Part shown: one piece after another, positions 19,446 through 31,479 of the stretch
How the letters are laid out: each line of letters begins with the position of its first letter
Numbering within the stretch: the first letter of the stretch is position 1
Assembly (NCBI GenBank): GCA_910589415.1
Contig: OU342630.1
Coordinates: forward strand, 79,790,186 to 79,854,185
Source of the DNA: Malachius bipustulatus
Taxonomy: Eukaryota > Arthropoda > Insecta > Coleoptera > Melyridae
Reading direction: 5' to 3'
Length of the DNA: 64,000 bases
The notes under the pieces: model-generated
What the model was told of the DNA's origin: nothing
The model's database searches: none
The model's input: only the letters and a program-made list of their open reading frames with translations
Translations under genes and position numbers: made by a program

Positions 19446-20539
19446 TTATAACAGAATGATTGTCTCACTGAATAAACTTTTTTACGCTTTTCTCAACAAA
19501 CAAAAGGGCAATTAAGGCTCTTAGGCTTTGGATTCAAAGTCTTATTTGGTCCAAGCATGCAAAGGAACATCAATGGTAAGTGTGCCAAATTTGAACTAGA
19601 AAAAAAAGATACAAAATATTGATTTGAACAAGTTTGGAGGCCTTATTTATGAAGTTACAAAAAAAATTTATAAGAACTTTTGGTAATATTTTTCAAATGG
19701 CGTTCATACCATCAACTCCAGTTGCTCATTGTAACTATTATCCTTCTCTCATTTTTTAAGGTTCCTTCTTTAAAAAGTTTCCTGTCTTCCACTTAGGATG
19801 AGGTCTATGATGTGCCTTATCCTTTTCTAAGGTCCTGATGGCATTCCGTCGGCTTAAAATGGATACCACGCACTGGAGAGACACCACCTCCCTCCCTAAG
19901 CCACAAGATGTGATCCGTAAAAAGAAAACCGGACCAAAGAAGCACGCTCAAGCTTTCGATCTCACAAATATGCATAAGAGAATATTTTATGCTCTTTAGG
20001 CTACGAACCAAACTTTTTACAGTTACGCATAATGAAACCGAGCATCCTGTAAGGGGAACTTTGGGCAACATTATCTTTAACCCTGCAAGAAACCTGCGAG
20101 TCAGCGGTAGATGGTATGCGAAAAATCTGGTTAGTTAGTTTTTCTCGGACTTGTGCCCTAAATTCAAAAACGGTTCTTTCCAAACTAATTACGTAATAAT
20201 AATTATTATGTCCATCTCATTCTAATGCATACAATAAACTGTATATCTCCATCCCATTTATTTAGTTATTTCCTAGCTGTTTCTGGGCCGGAACGCTTCG
20301 TGAATTCGGCTAATAGCCTTACATATCGCAAATTGACCCTTAATTTGTTAAATCCACGCCAAAAAAGATAATCTGAAGTCGATGCAGTCATCTAGAGTCC
20401 ACCACAATCGCAAGCAATTTTAAAAGTCAAAATCCGTCCAGAAGTAATGGAACATTCATATTTGGGCTTAGAGTATCATTGGATAAAAATCAGAACCAAC
20501 TTAGTCTAAATTGGGGTCCTGCCGTATCCCAGATAAAGC
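19446..20539. other. Non-coding stretch with a faint LINE trace
   Basis: No gene seen. At 19,831-19,848 the plus strand reads GPDGIP, a phrase common just before the palm of LINE reverse transcriptases, but nothing around it supports a longer match. Confidence 0.35.
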
Positions 20540-20890
20540 AGTAAATTCGTATGAATCATATTCCATATGGGAGACAATGAAGTTTCTGCGGGAAAAACAC
20601 GAGGATGATCGACTGTATCAAAAGCCTCAAAAAAATCGGTACACAACGTCTACCTGTTGACGAGAATCAAGTGAATCAGACAAAATAAGAGTTATGAAAC
20701 TTTTGAACAGTTTTATTGAACAAGGTGAATCTGTAAGCATAAAGTCTGTAATTTTCAAAAAGTTAGCCATCATTCTGTTCTTGAAAACAGGAATAACTTT
20801 AATAAACGTTCTCCAAATATCCGGTGAGAACACAAGTATGTAGCGCTAGATTGATTAGTTTTGGGGGTGGAATAGTTGAATACTGGATTA
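20540..20890 (-). pseudogene. LINE reverse transcriptase relic with motif A
   Basis: Minus-strand fragment reading PDIWRTFIKVIPVFKN, then after a decayed stretch QQVDVVY and, in another frame, DFFEAFDTVDHPRV. The last is RT motif A (usual form DFSKAFDTVDH). The order and spacing fit a Jockey/CR1-like RT with stops and frameshifts. No flanking EN or motif B/C was found. Confidence 0.6.
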
Positions 20891-22618
20891 CAATCCCTTA
20901 ATAAAGAGGAAGGAATCATATTAAAACCATAGAAGTATTTTCATGAGTGGTAAATTTTTATATTATAATTATTAATAAATTGGTAAATCTTTAAATTAAA
21001 AAACCTCTCATTTGTATATTATGATAGGCGCCTTTTATTAAAATTTATAATGAAAAACGCGCGTAACTTTTCTATTGCGTAGTATTAAAAAATAATAATA
21101 AATTTGCTTAATAAATATTTGTGAAAAAATTTTAATAATATAAATAATCAAATAAATATAAACGGCTTATACATTTATATGAATTTGAAATTTAAAATCA
21201 ATTTATGTTTATAATTAATTGCAATTCAATTTTCTTTTGTTAATTAAACCAAATTTATATTTTTTTATTCTATAGGTAAGTATTTATTTAAATTGAAAAT
21301 CGATAGGGGTTTCGGGAAAATAGAAAGTGTCTTCTTAAGGTATGGTCTTTATTGTATAGGGTGTCGCTAAAAGATACCACCTCTTTATTACTTTATTATA
21401 TTTATTTATTACTTTTAAAAAATATGCCGATTTAACCGAACTTATGTATATACAAAAAGGCACGCTTTTCAAGATACAGCCCTTAATAAAAGGGAGTCCA
21501 AAAGCACCAAAAGCAAAACCACGTTTCCCAGAATAATTCAAAAATGGATTAACTTGAGACATTTAAAAACTTACGGCTGGATGACCATTTTCTGCTTGCC
21601 GCTTCTCCGAAATTTCTTTTTAGTAATGTCAGTCACTGCATATTATTTCGGCCATGAGCATTATTGATTTTCATTGATTTAGAAAAACTAATAAAATGTT
21701 CAAGTATTTACCTCCCTTGCAGCCGTCAGTTGTAATAATGCCCCACTAAAGTTGCGTCCTTGCTCAAAGCTCAAACTGACAAATTAAATGGAACTCAGAA
21801 AAAGTAAAAATTGCACTTTTCTGTCAATTTCACAGAATTATTATGTTTTATAGATATCTACTAAGTAACTATACAGGGTGTTTGTTTTTCGAAGCTAACC
21901 ATGGGTATCTCGCTTATCAGTAGAGATACGAGGTCGATTAAATTGGGGTAAAGTTGCGTATTTTTATGCCGAGTAATAATCTGAAAAAAAAATTCAGGAT
22001 ATTTTAAGTCGTTGGCTTAGATAAACATCTTTTTATTGTTCAACATTTGCTTTATAATTTTTTTCTTTCTATTGAAATAAATTTACCTGATTAAGCATTA
22101 TTTTATTAATTTTGAGTTTAATTTAGTTTGTCAGTTTGACAACTTCAACTTTTCAAGTTCCTTGGCGTTTTGCCGTGTCTAGAGAAGCGACCGAGGACCT
22201 AGACCCGTAGTTTTCAGGAAACGTCATTAGATATATTAGTTATACCCATGATACAAATAAACAAGGTATGTCAGCGCGCATCAGCTTGTGACGTCAGTAT
22301 CACCATACTATAGTAATAATACAGTAATAATACCATCTGAGAATATCAAAATTACTGTTTAAAGATTGCACAGGCTTTCTTGCACAGGCTTTGCACCGAT
22401 TTGACAGCTGTTTGACAAGTCCATCTAAATAAAAAATAGACTTTAATAAAGTAATAATTAATATAATTAACTTTTATAATTAATATGATATAATATATCA
22501 AATTGCTGTAAAATGTTACGATCCCTCCCCCCTATAGCTTTAACTGGAATAAATATTTCTTAAAAAGGAAAATTTAGGAATAATAAAGAAGTATTATACG
22601 TTTATTATAAGTGTTACG
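20891..22618. other. AT-rich non-coding stretch with a solo TACAGGGTGT end
   Basis: At about 21,871 ACTATACAGGGTGTTT resembles one end of the TATACAGGG elements found elsewhere in the window, and 21,929-21,965 resembles one arm of the palindrome at 31,884-32,670 (GATACGAGGTCGATTAAATT). No partner arm is seen nearby, so these are truncated copies. No gene recognised. Confidence 0.45.
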
Positions 22619-22824
22619 GCCAGTATTATAAAGGCTCGTTAAGTTAACGGATAGATTTCTGGGGCGGTTTTTAGAAAATATATCGACCGTATATAGCAAT
22701 TTAGTGATTCTTGGTATGAAAGGGATTACAAAAATGTTAATAAAAATTATTTGAGATCGATATTAGCTTTAAGAATGGTACCTGAAATCTGCCCGTTAGC
22801 TTAATGGGCCTTTACAATACTGGA
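22619..22824. mobile_element. MITE of about 206 bp with ~40-bp inverted ends
   Basis: The left end GCCAGTATTATAAAGGCTC and the following GTTAAGTTAACGG and AGATTTCTG pair with the right end (GAAATCTGCCCGTTAGC, TTAATGGGCCTTTACAATAC, TGGA). A truncated copy with the right half only is at 37,325-37,442. No coding frame. Confidence 0.7.
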
Positions 22825-24936
22825 TGTTAGTGTTTTTATTTAATGGGGAGGGGGTGGAGGCAAATAGGTGCAAATATTTAATAGTTAATATCTAGGCTCT
22901 TTTTATCGTGCTAAAAAAATAACGGGAGGGCGCTTCGAGAGCTACAAGTTTGCCCTCCATGACTTTTATTGTCGTATCTTCAATCTTTATCATTGTGAAG
23001 TGCGGGAAACATCGGAGCCAAAGCAGAATTATTTATGAAAAATACTCATTTCCAACTTGTTATAAAGCATTTACGGCGTTAAAGTTTATTTACGCATACC
23101 TTACAACAATAAAAAAAAGTGTTTCCTCGAGATAAAATTCCTAGCGACCTTTTTCTTAAAAGTATCGTGTATAAATTCACAGACCCTTTGACCGTGCCAG
23201 AAATATCACCTGAAACATCACCTGAAACGTGCGTTGCACGCACAAAAAGCATATATGTAGAAGTCAATGAGGATAACGTCGAGGTGGCGTGACAATGGTG
23301 CTTTCTGCAAGAAAAAATCGTCGGCAGAAGTGCAGCAGGCTTGGGCATGCAGGCGGACGACGCGTGTACCGACGTCGCGAAAAATTCACCTGGTGTACCT
23401 ACCTTATCTAAACTTTAAGTATATATTTTTATCTTTTCCGATTCCTGTATCTCTTTAAGCAAAAGCACAACAGTTCCTAATAACTTATTTTAATGAAATT
23501 AGAGTTTGAAACCAAAAACCAACGAGTGTTTCGGTTCGTTTCGAGAAACTACGTTTACTCGATATAACTGCGCTGCCATTGCAATTCTTGTTGTTCAACT
23601 CAGGCTCATTCTTTTGGTCGACTTAATTTAGTCGACCAAAAGTTAGGAAGGTACCTAAAAATAATGAACTCTAGCAACATCAACTGTAAGTAAAGTGTCC
23701 TTTTGATTCCCGAAGAGCTCTTGATAAAAAGAGCGAACCGAACTTTCCTTTTGTGATACCATCAGAAAATAATTACCGATCTCCAGAATCCAGTCTACAA
23801 GTTTTGAGTTGATTCGTAACAGAGACGAATTAATGAACGTGAAAAAGTGTTTTCATATATTTCATGTTTTAATAATTAAATGTTTTAAATACTTTAAATT
23901 AATTCTGGAAAGTCGAGGTCCTGTTAACCAAGTTGAAGCTCATAAATAATCTTTGTAAATTAAAATATTATTACTTCTTAAGCCTAGATACCTCATCTCA
24001 GGTATTAATTATCTTACGAATACCATATTTCATTTATATTATGCGCTTGTATCCAAATTCATGTAAATAAAGAGACTATTAAGTTGAATCAAGGTTTCTA
24101 AAGATAGGGCCAACTCCTATTAGAAATTTTTTACAATGAAAAAAAAATTAAAAAGGCGTAAGGTAATTTTTAAAATTAATTCTAAATTAAAAAGTCAACT
24201 TGCATCCCATTCCTTTACTTTTCTTTTAAGGTAGGGAGAAAGTATCAAGTTAGTGTAGAATAATTTGACACCTTTGTTGGCATCTCTCTATTTCAAAGCA
24301 TCAGAGAAAAATTACTTATTCAAAATAAAAAATTCAAAAATTTTATCTCTTTCTTCTCGTGACCCACACAGTTGGGCCCGCTAGTCTATTATGTTCTCGG
24401 CCCGATAGTTTTTTTTTTTTTTATTTATTTATATCTCTCACGCAACCCCTTATATTCAGCAGAGTAAGGCCATGAGGCTGAGTAAGCCAATGAGGAAATT
24501 TCTCCGGCAATGCTAACGAATGCAAACGTTCCTCACATGAGTGACCGGCGGTTTTATAAAACATGTCGTCGAAAAATCGGTAATTGCCATTTTTCAATCA
24601 TCATTGAAAACAAAATCTTTTCGGAAAGATATGTCTTAGTTTTAGCCGCCTTGGACTCTTAACCTTCTATGGCTTCTGGTCATATCATCTAAGTAAGGCA
24701 AATTCGGGCGTGGTCAGTGCTTTGGTGGTGAGGTCAGTTCAAGTCTGTCCTATAAAAGTCTGTTGCTAAAGAGCTTAATATTCAAGGTCAATCTAGAAAA
24801 TATAGCGACAATAATAGCGATTCTTATATCGTTATTAAGTATAATAATTATTATAAAAGAAGATCCAAGTTCTCTTTTTATAAACAATTCAACCGGCAGC
24901 ATAGACACTTCACTTTAGACGAGATTACTTACGAGA
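22825..24936. other. Non-coding stretch with one perfect short palindrome
   Basis: No gene recognised. At 23,611-23,642 a perfect hairpin has 13-bp arms (CTTTTGGTCGACT and AGTCGACCAAAAG) around a six-base loop. A short GC-richer patch lies at about 23,270-23,395. A run of Ts near 24,410 followed by moderately GC-rich sequence could be the reversed tail of an old retroelement, but no protein trace supports it. Confidence 0.45.
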
Positions 24937-25119
24937 CTACTGCAACATAGGTAGTAACGTAGATACTTTCTCCGGTTTTTGTTGTCCACGAGGAATCACC
25001 AGTACCGGCAGCAACACCGGAGTATCGGAATCACCTGCAGCTTCCGTGATGATGATCCACCACGCTATGGAGAATGTCAACACAATCAGACCACTTCCAA
25101 TTTTGCAACGGCTCTTAAT
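24937..25119 (-). CDS. Unassigned protein-like open stretch with a hydrophobic segment
   Basis: On the minus strand about 60 codons are open from 25,119 to a TAG at 24,939-24,937. The translation has a membrane- or signal-like run GLIVLTFSIAWWIIIT, then EAAGDSDTPVLLPVLVIP and RGQQKPEKVSTLLPMLQ. There is no in-frame ATG before the hydrophobic run, so if real it would be the last exon of a small secreted or membrane protein, entered through a weak AG near 25,114. The plus strand is also open here, and base composition is higher in GC than around it. I do not recognise a family. It could equally be a decayed insertion. Confidence 0.25.
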   Translation of the reverse strand: MKSRCKIGSGLIVLTFSIAWWIIITEAAGDSDTPVLLPVLVIPRGQQKPEKVSTLLPMLQ

Positions 25120-25739
25120 TATTTATTATTGATCCCAATCGAGATATAATGCGACCGCTTCACATAGATAAATAAATAGAAGTGTTCCGCTGGGTACTAT
25201 TTCAGGATAATGTATTTATTTTTATAAATATTATTATAATTACGAACAGATCTTGGTACTGATTTATCTTCTCTATAGTGTCCTTTTTCAGAGATAAGTA
25301 ATCTGCGGTCTTGTTTTTATACTTTTGTGGTCTCAATATATCTAAAGTAATGGTAGGTCATTTTTTCCATTCTTTCAAGAAACAGAAAAACCTGACGATT
25401 TTTATTAATTAAAATTTTTCTTTTTATTTTATGCAAGTTTATGGATACATTCATATCGTTTTACTCAAGATTCAGTAGCGTTTATGAAATAAAGATTGCT
25501 GTCTCGTCGCAGATGATCTAATCGTAGGTCATGCTGGTCCTACGTCTAAGATATATAAGGCGCGACACGAAATATGTATTTTAGCAGTAAGCGAAGGGAT
25601 GAAAATCTCAACGACAGTATATGAGAGAGTCACACCAGCTGGGCTCTGACCTCTTGCTCTTACTCATGCGAATTGCCACAGTCAGGATGTCATGCTACTC
25701 TAGTTTATTTTTTCCCGAATAAGTAAATGATAAGCAAAA
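25120..25739. other. Non-coding stretch, nothing recognised
   Basis: AT-rich with no coding frame, repeat or RNA gene identified. Confidence 0.4.
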
Positions 25740-25815
25740 ATGGGTGGAAAGTGTGTTGTGCCTAATTGTAGAAGTTGATGCGATGAAATTACCACGGGTA
25801 TTTCACCGATTGACA
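25740..25815 (+). pseudogene. Possible THAP-domain N-terminus, broken
   Basis: From an ATG at 25,740 the plus strand reads MGGKCVVPNCRS, a stop, then CDEITTG, and in the next frame VFHRLT. A start with C-x4-C soon after Met, followed by a FHRLP-like phrase, is the signature of THAP zinc fingers, found in P-element-type transposases and host factors. The stop and frameshift show it is dead. Only ~25 residues can be read, so the call is tentative. Confidence 0.4.
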
Positions 25816-26389
25816 TACCAACATTTAAATAATAATAAAATTAGAACATAGGAGCACACGTTTATCAGTGAATATGTGTGAATAATTTAACGTTAGCGCT
25901 TGCCCGAGTGATGGGCTCGGCAGAACGGCATTTCAAAGGACTACGACCAGACACCTGGGTAACGTGACTATAATATCTTATCGCACTGAGAGCTCTCGTC
26001 CCGACGCCTTATTTATCTTACACCGTGCTTCATATAAAACGGTGTAGTGAACTCCCAAAGTGCGATTATGGGCCGAAGAAAATCCAAACTTCATAATATC
26101 AAATTAGCATGTCAAATCAAATGAGGCACCACTATAAAAACCTCCCCAATCTCAAGGTATTGAGCGGGCCGAAGAGATGCGTGACTGTGGGTAGCTCAGT
26201 CTCAGCGGCAAACATAAGATCGGGCACCGGGCGCACCAAGCTGTATTGAGCCTTATTCCTCGCATGTGGACTCAGCGGGGAGTGGGCCAACCTTTCCCAG
26301 TCACTCCTGGGACATCCATGGAGTGTGTAAAATAAATAGGCTCTGACGAAGAGAGCCAAAACCTCGATCTCTATGCAACTGAAGAAGCT
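25816..26389. other. Moderately GC-rich stretch of unknown nature
   Basis: No coding frame with a recognisable domain. GGTAGCTCAGTC near 26,190 and GGTTCTAATCC near 26,399 resemble pol III A and B boxes but are ~210 bp apart, too far for one tRNA unit. Confidence 0.3.
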
Positions 26390-26710
26390 GTGGAGATCGG
26401 TTCTAATCCGACTCCTAGAAACAAACACGATTCCCCTGCACCAGGAGGAGAAACCAATCTCCCCTGCCTGAGAAAAAGGAAGACGAAGAACCAGATTTAC
26501 AAACCTTCGGGATAGACTTTCTCACACTGGAGGAGCTGGATACATTAGCAACAAGCAACATTCAAGATGGTCAGCTTCCTTAAAGGGGCTGACCTGATGG
26601 GGTTAATGTAGCACGCCTAGATGTGAGCCACAATAGACACAGGGTAGCAGGTAGAGGTGTCATAATGGCCCACTCACGATGAATCTAATCTAATACAATC
26701 TAATTTTATT
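26390..26710 (+). pseudogene. LINE 3' end, same family as the relic at 16,850
   Basis: Plus-strand end of the same LINE family. The stretch ACTTTCTCACAC, then GATGGTCAGCTTCCT and GGGGCTGACC, matches the reverse complement of about 16,850-16,930. The 3' UTR runs through GGGGTTAATGTAGCA and GTGAGCCACAATA to GGCCCACTCACGATGAATC and ends in an imperfect (TCTAA) tail near 26,705. The same UTR is at 60,815-60,925 on the opposite strand. Heavily truncated. Confidence 0.7.
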
Positions 26711-27232
26711 CATGTAGCTACTCACCTGCCAAAATAAATTAACTTTTCATTAAAAGAATTTGAAGCAAAAGTAGGTACCTAAAGAATGTTCTTTGCATCA
26801 AGTTTGTACCAATAGTTCAATAATAGTAGTTTCTTCAACGAGCGGAGAATGATGGGTATTATTCACGAGGACAAAACTTCTAAAACGAGCCGTAGGCGAG
26901 TGTTGGAACGTTCAAGTGAATAATGGCCACTTTCCGGAAAATGAAAACGCTATTTCCTCTACGTGCAAAAAAAAATCCTCGTTTATGAAAAACATATTAT
27001 CATCATTAGGCACCGTGTCCAAACGTGCTTTTCCTGCTATTGCTCTGGGCTCTGGCACTGGCACTGTGACCAGCTGCCCGCTCTCTGGTCGCCGGTGCCA
27101 CGGCCGCAGGGCAGTGGGGCAGTGTATCTAATTAATTCTTACTAAGTTACAACAAGACTACAATGAAGGGCGCTCGTGCTATTTCTTTTGCTGTTCGAAG
27201 GTGTTCATTTCATAAACTTCTTATATTATAAC
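26711..27232. other. Non-coding stretch
   Basis: Nothing recognised apart from a short GC-rich patch at about 27,040-27,120. Confidence 0.4.
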
Positions 27233-27765
27233 ATATACAGGGTGTTAAGAAAATGACGGATAAACTCTTCAGTACATTGTAGGGGACACTCAGTAGAGTA
27301 CGGGAAAAATAATTTAAAAAATTCTGGTCTTCAATTTGGTGAGATAAAAAATGCCAAAGTTAACATTTTACTATCTTTGTTTTTCGGTATTTGCAAAAAC
27401 TAGGTGATTTTACAGATATAAAAAAGGGTACTTTAATTGTTATCAATTAAAAAGATTGCTTAAGATGTAGTACTGACTTGGAAAATTTAATAAGATTTTT
27501 TTTCTTTTCTAAGATGCTGAAAAAAAAAGCATTTGGCAACAACGGTTTTGATACCTTGACTAGCTACATTGTTAGAAATTAGACGAAATTACCAAATAGC
27601 AACTGTTATTGTGTTAAACGTTGCCAAATTTATTGTTCACTATTTTGCTTATATCTTTTAAAATGTAGCTCTGGAATTTTTTTAATTATTTTTCCCGTAC
27701 TTTACTGAGTGTCCCCTACAATGTACTGAAGAGTTTATCCGTCATTTTCTTAACACCCTGTATAT
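27233..27765. mobile_element. MITE with ~80-bp near-perfect terminal inverted repeats
   Basis: The left end ATATACAGGGTGTTAAGAAA continues through GACGGATAAACTCTTCAG and ACATTGTAGGGGACACTCAG, and all of this recurs inverted at the right end. I counted one mismatch in the first ~75 bp. The 533-bp element has a short unique centre without a transposase. Near-identity of the arms suggests recent movement or repair. The TATACAGGG terminus is shared with elements at 29,400 and 43,471. Confidence 0.9.
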
Positions 27766-28019
27766 TTTGCCAGAGCTATGTAGACGTTCGATGTTAATTT
27801 GATATAAATAAATAGTTTGGCACAGGTTTAGAAATAAAATAAAAAATGCTCAGTTTGACAAATTAAAAAAAAAAGTTTATTGCAAAATTTCAAATTTAAA
27901 CTTCAAAATAAAAAGTCACATAACAGCTAGTGTGCGTGTCATTTGACATCATTTCATAGCAAAAATTATTAGCTAAATCAAAATTTTCCTTCGCCGAGAA
28001 GAAATAGTATATTGTGAAA
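27766..28019. other. AT-rich spacer
   Basis: No gene or repeat recognised. Confidence 0.4.
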
Positions 28020-28143
28020 CAAGTGCGGAAAAGAGAAAATTTCTCACGAGTGTGAAAGAATTGTGACACTCGACTTCGTCTCGTCTCGACTTCGTCTCGT
28101 GTCACAATTCACACGAGTGTGAAATTTCTTTTCCGCACGTGCT
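28020..28143. repeat. Palindrome with an internal direct repeat
   Basis: Arms GTGCGGAAAAGAGAAAATTT, GAGTGTGAAAGAATTGTGAC and ACTCG on the left pair with GTGTCACAATTC, GAGTGTGAAATTTC and TTTTCCGCAC on the right. The loop holds GACTTCGTCTCGT twice. Probably the core of a foldback element. Confidence 0.65.
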
Positions 28144-29066
28144 ACACACAGTACTTTTCCTACGACCACAATTTAACAGATTAATTATTTAACAAATTTA
28201 ACACATAAATTATTTTTTCTGACAATGCTCTGCTTTTATGACCTTTTCTCCAATTTATGAAATGTTTATAAGCAGATTCGTATTTTTCTCTCGAAACTAC
28301 AGGTAGCAAATTCAAAGAACATAAACCTGCTTGTTTTCTGACTTCAGGTGGTGTATTTTCTGCTTCAAATTCAAAGGAATCAGAATCCATTATAATGATA
28401 GGTATAACTAAAATGTATTTTTTCAGACTACCTAGGTGTTATTTTCAATTATTCTACCAATGACTTTTTAATATTACTATTATATACTGTTAAATCATTG
28501 AATTCTACCGACAATATTATTATTATTTATTATTAGACTCCGTATCTAAACTAAAAATAAAGTGCATGACGTGGAGCCTGGAGACCGTGGTAGATATGCA
28601 ACTTCCACACAACGCAGGCGCAGTCGTGGATTGAAGTTAGAGGTGTGCGAGTTTTCACGTTCGTGAATTTGATTTGAACGCTACGCAATGCTGTTATTAG
28701 CGATCAACTCGTAAATTTTAATAATTACTGCCACAAGAGAATAATGAGTATATTTTATAGTCTTGTCGGGTTCTATGTTATCCCATTTGTGTTTATTTTA
28801 TTACCTTGAAGTTTAAATGAATAGTTATTCCATTAACAATAAGTAACAGTGAGTTCTCAGTTACCGCCCATCTTTACATTAAAACTGTACGGAAACGATT
28901 TTTGGCTATGCCTTATGTCACTTTGTCGCACTGTTTTGGATACGTGAGAAATCTGCTAGTTTGCGCACAAAAAACGATGCGCAAAGTAGTGTTTTGTATA
29001 GTGGTCGTAGGAAAAAATATTTCCCATACGATACGGACTTAATGTGTGACACTACTATTTATATGG
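28144..29066. other. Non-coding stretch bounded by a short inverted repeat
   Basis: TTTTCCTACGACCAC at about 28,155 recurs inverted at about 29,003 (GTGGTCGTAGGAAAA). The ~850 bp between may be an old element that carried this as its end. No coding frame seen. Confidence 0.4.
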
Positions 29067-29347
29067 CTTGTCCAGTGAGTGTTGTCTGGTGAGATGACAC
29101 ACTGATCCTGACTATAAACGATTTGCTTTTATACGTTTTAATTCGTACTAATTACTAATTATTATAATTGTACGAATCGAATCAATTATTGTATTATAAT
29201 AATTATATTAATTATTAATAAATATTATAATAATTATTATATAAATCAATAATTATTATAATTTTGTACGAATTAAATCTCATAAAATCAAATCGTTTAT
29301 AGTCAGGATCAGTGTGGAATCTCGCCGGACAACACTCACTGGACAAA
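29067..29347. repeat. Palindrome with AT-only core
   Basis: CTTGTCCAGTGAGTGTTGTC and GATCCTGACTATAAACGATT on the left recur inverted at 29,300-29,347. The centre (about 29,140-29,270) is almost purely A and T with many AATTATTATAATT phrases. It looks like a foldback element of 281 bp. Confidence 0.75.
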
Positions 29348-29399
29348 CCATAGTATAAGGCGTAGGTATTCACGAGCAACGGCGTAGGTAGGTAAGTAT

Positions 29400-30163
29400 T
29401 ATACAGGTGTCCCAGCTCATTCGAGTCGGACTCTGATGGCCAAACGATGGATTTTCTATTTTTTTTTTTTCTTTGCAAATTCAAGTAAGTACAGTATCAC
29501 AATGACCATAAATTAAAATTATTGTGGACTATACAGACTGTCCCATATGAGTGAGAGTCGCATATCAAAGTTATGTTTTTTTTTTAATGAAATGCTTCTA
29601 TGTTATCGCATTTTTAGATTGTCTGTGAAGGAAAAATAAGATTGGTTTTTACAGTTAGTTTTTAAATTGAGAAATTTGTGACTTATAAATAAGTGAAAAT
29701 CGCAATTTTCAAAGTTCAAAGCCCTATACAACGAAAAAGGCTCAAGATAGAGGAAAACGGCTTACTATTTTAACTTTTGTGTACCATCCTATGATGTGGA
29801 TGAAATGTTTATACATGGTGATCAAAAAAATCTTAAATAATCCGAGATTTCTCAACGCGTCGCTAAATAAAAAAAAAACAAAAGATAGAACAAATGTTTC
29901 TGTGCCATGGAACAGAACATAAAAAGTAAAGATAGGGACATGTAAGCCGTTTTCCTCTATCTTGAGCCGTTTTCGTTTGTACAGTGTCTTGAACTTAGAA
30001 AATGTCGATTTTCACTTGTTTATAACTCTCCAACTTCTCAAGCTATACACCAACTGTAAAAACAAATCTTTTTTATCCTGTCTTAAATTAGAAGAAAATT
30101 TTTTTTTAAATCCATGGTTTGACTCACAGAGACCGACTCAAATGAGCTGGGGCACCCTGTATA
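29400..30163. mobile_element. MITE with TATACAGG ends, uninterrupted copy
   Basis: The left end TATACAGGTGTCCCAGCTCA and GGCCAAACGATGG pair with the right end (TGAGCTGGGGCACCCTGTAT). Internal blocks such as CAAGATAGAGGAAAACGGCT pair across a centre near 29,830. The element is ~764 bp and has no transposase. A second copy, split by a LINE, is at 32,870-35,409, and a decayed piece at about 38,815-39,060. Confidence 0.85.
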
Positions 30164-31479
30164 CTTACAAAATCATACCTTCATACTACTTCAGATAGCC
30201 CATTGTTTAATCAAATAATTGTAAAACTACAAAATGTGATGATTTGCTAAAACTACCACCTTTTTGCAAACCTCGTGAACAGCTACCCCTGTAATAAAAA
30301 TACTTAATTTTTTCGTAAAATATGGAGAAAAATAAAAAGTTATCCGCACTATACACAGAGTCTAAATGATGGAGTTACAACACGAATGTTTTGAATTCAT
30401 AATTAACGTTGGTTAATTAACATGAATATCAATTAATCATAATTTTTTTTAACATGGTGTACTTTTAATGACTTGATGTTGAAAGAACTCCTTAAATTAT
30501 TATTAATTAAAAATTAATTAAAAAAATTAAATTTAATTAAAGTTTTTTCTCAAATCTTTATATTATAGCATTCGTTTTTGTACTTACTTACATAAGATAA
30601 TAATTATTGTTTTCTATTCAAGCTAATTAACTGTGCTTTTTTGAGATTATAAAAAAATATTAGAATTGATTGAACCTTTTTTCATATACCTACCTACGCT
30701 CCTACGCATAAGTAATAACGCGTAAAAATCCAACCAGAACATGAATAATCCGCAATTTGTCGATAAATTAACCATTATTAGGCTCATTGACGTAAATCAG
30801 TCAAAATAGCTCTAAACAGGTAGGTAAGCCAGGTAGGTAGTTCATGTGTGACGCTCAAATCAAATTTACATAATGAATACCAGTCAGGTTAACATAATAT
30901 AAAATCGTGCTCGCTCAAATAATGATCACATCAATCAGTTTTTTCGATTTTTAAAATTTATTTATACGAGGATAACGAAAAATAACGAGACTGGCTCTGT
31001 AAATTTATTTGGATAATCATTGGTTAATTAAAAAGTTTGGTTCCTTTGATAGGCACCTATATCGATCAACATCGATGTCCTTGGTAGTTTGTAGATCACT
31101 CGTGGGAGTTGATCGGACTAACTGAAGAGTCTTTTAGATTCTCTTTCATACCATGGTTCTTTTTGGGCTCTCTGAGAATACTAATCATTCTATAAGGGTA
31201 TGTTTAACAGTAAGGGTATTACTACTGCAGTACTTCCAGTAATATCATGAAGAAACCATGGGAAAGTTTGGTTTGTCCAATTCGGAGTAGCCGAATACCA
31301 TTTTATTACGGCCATGGTTGGTGAAAATTCGAATCTAATTTTAGGTTGGAATATCATGTAGTCAGTATTGAGGAAATTCTTTCCCAGTAGTTCTGCCAGA
31401 AGCTCGATTGTAGACTTTCAAGTTCTTATTAAAGCTGTCCAATATTTGTAATAAAAGTATTATAACTGGAAAGGTATTT
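30164..31479. other. AT-rich non-coding stretch
   Basis: No gene or repeat recognised. Confidence 0.45.

Noticed and set aside
19831..19848. GPDGIP as sign of a plus-strand LINE RT
   Set aside because: Six codons only, no YRPIS, motif A, B or C nearby on that strand.
26185..26410. Possible tRNA from A-box-like and B-box-like motifs
   Set aside because: The motifs are ~210 bp apart and no cloverleaf can be drawn around them.
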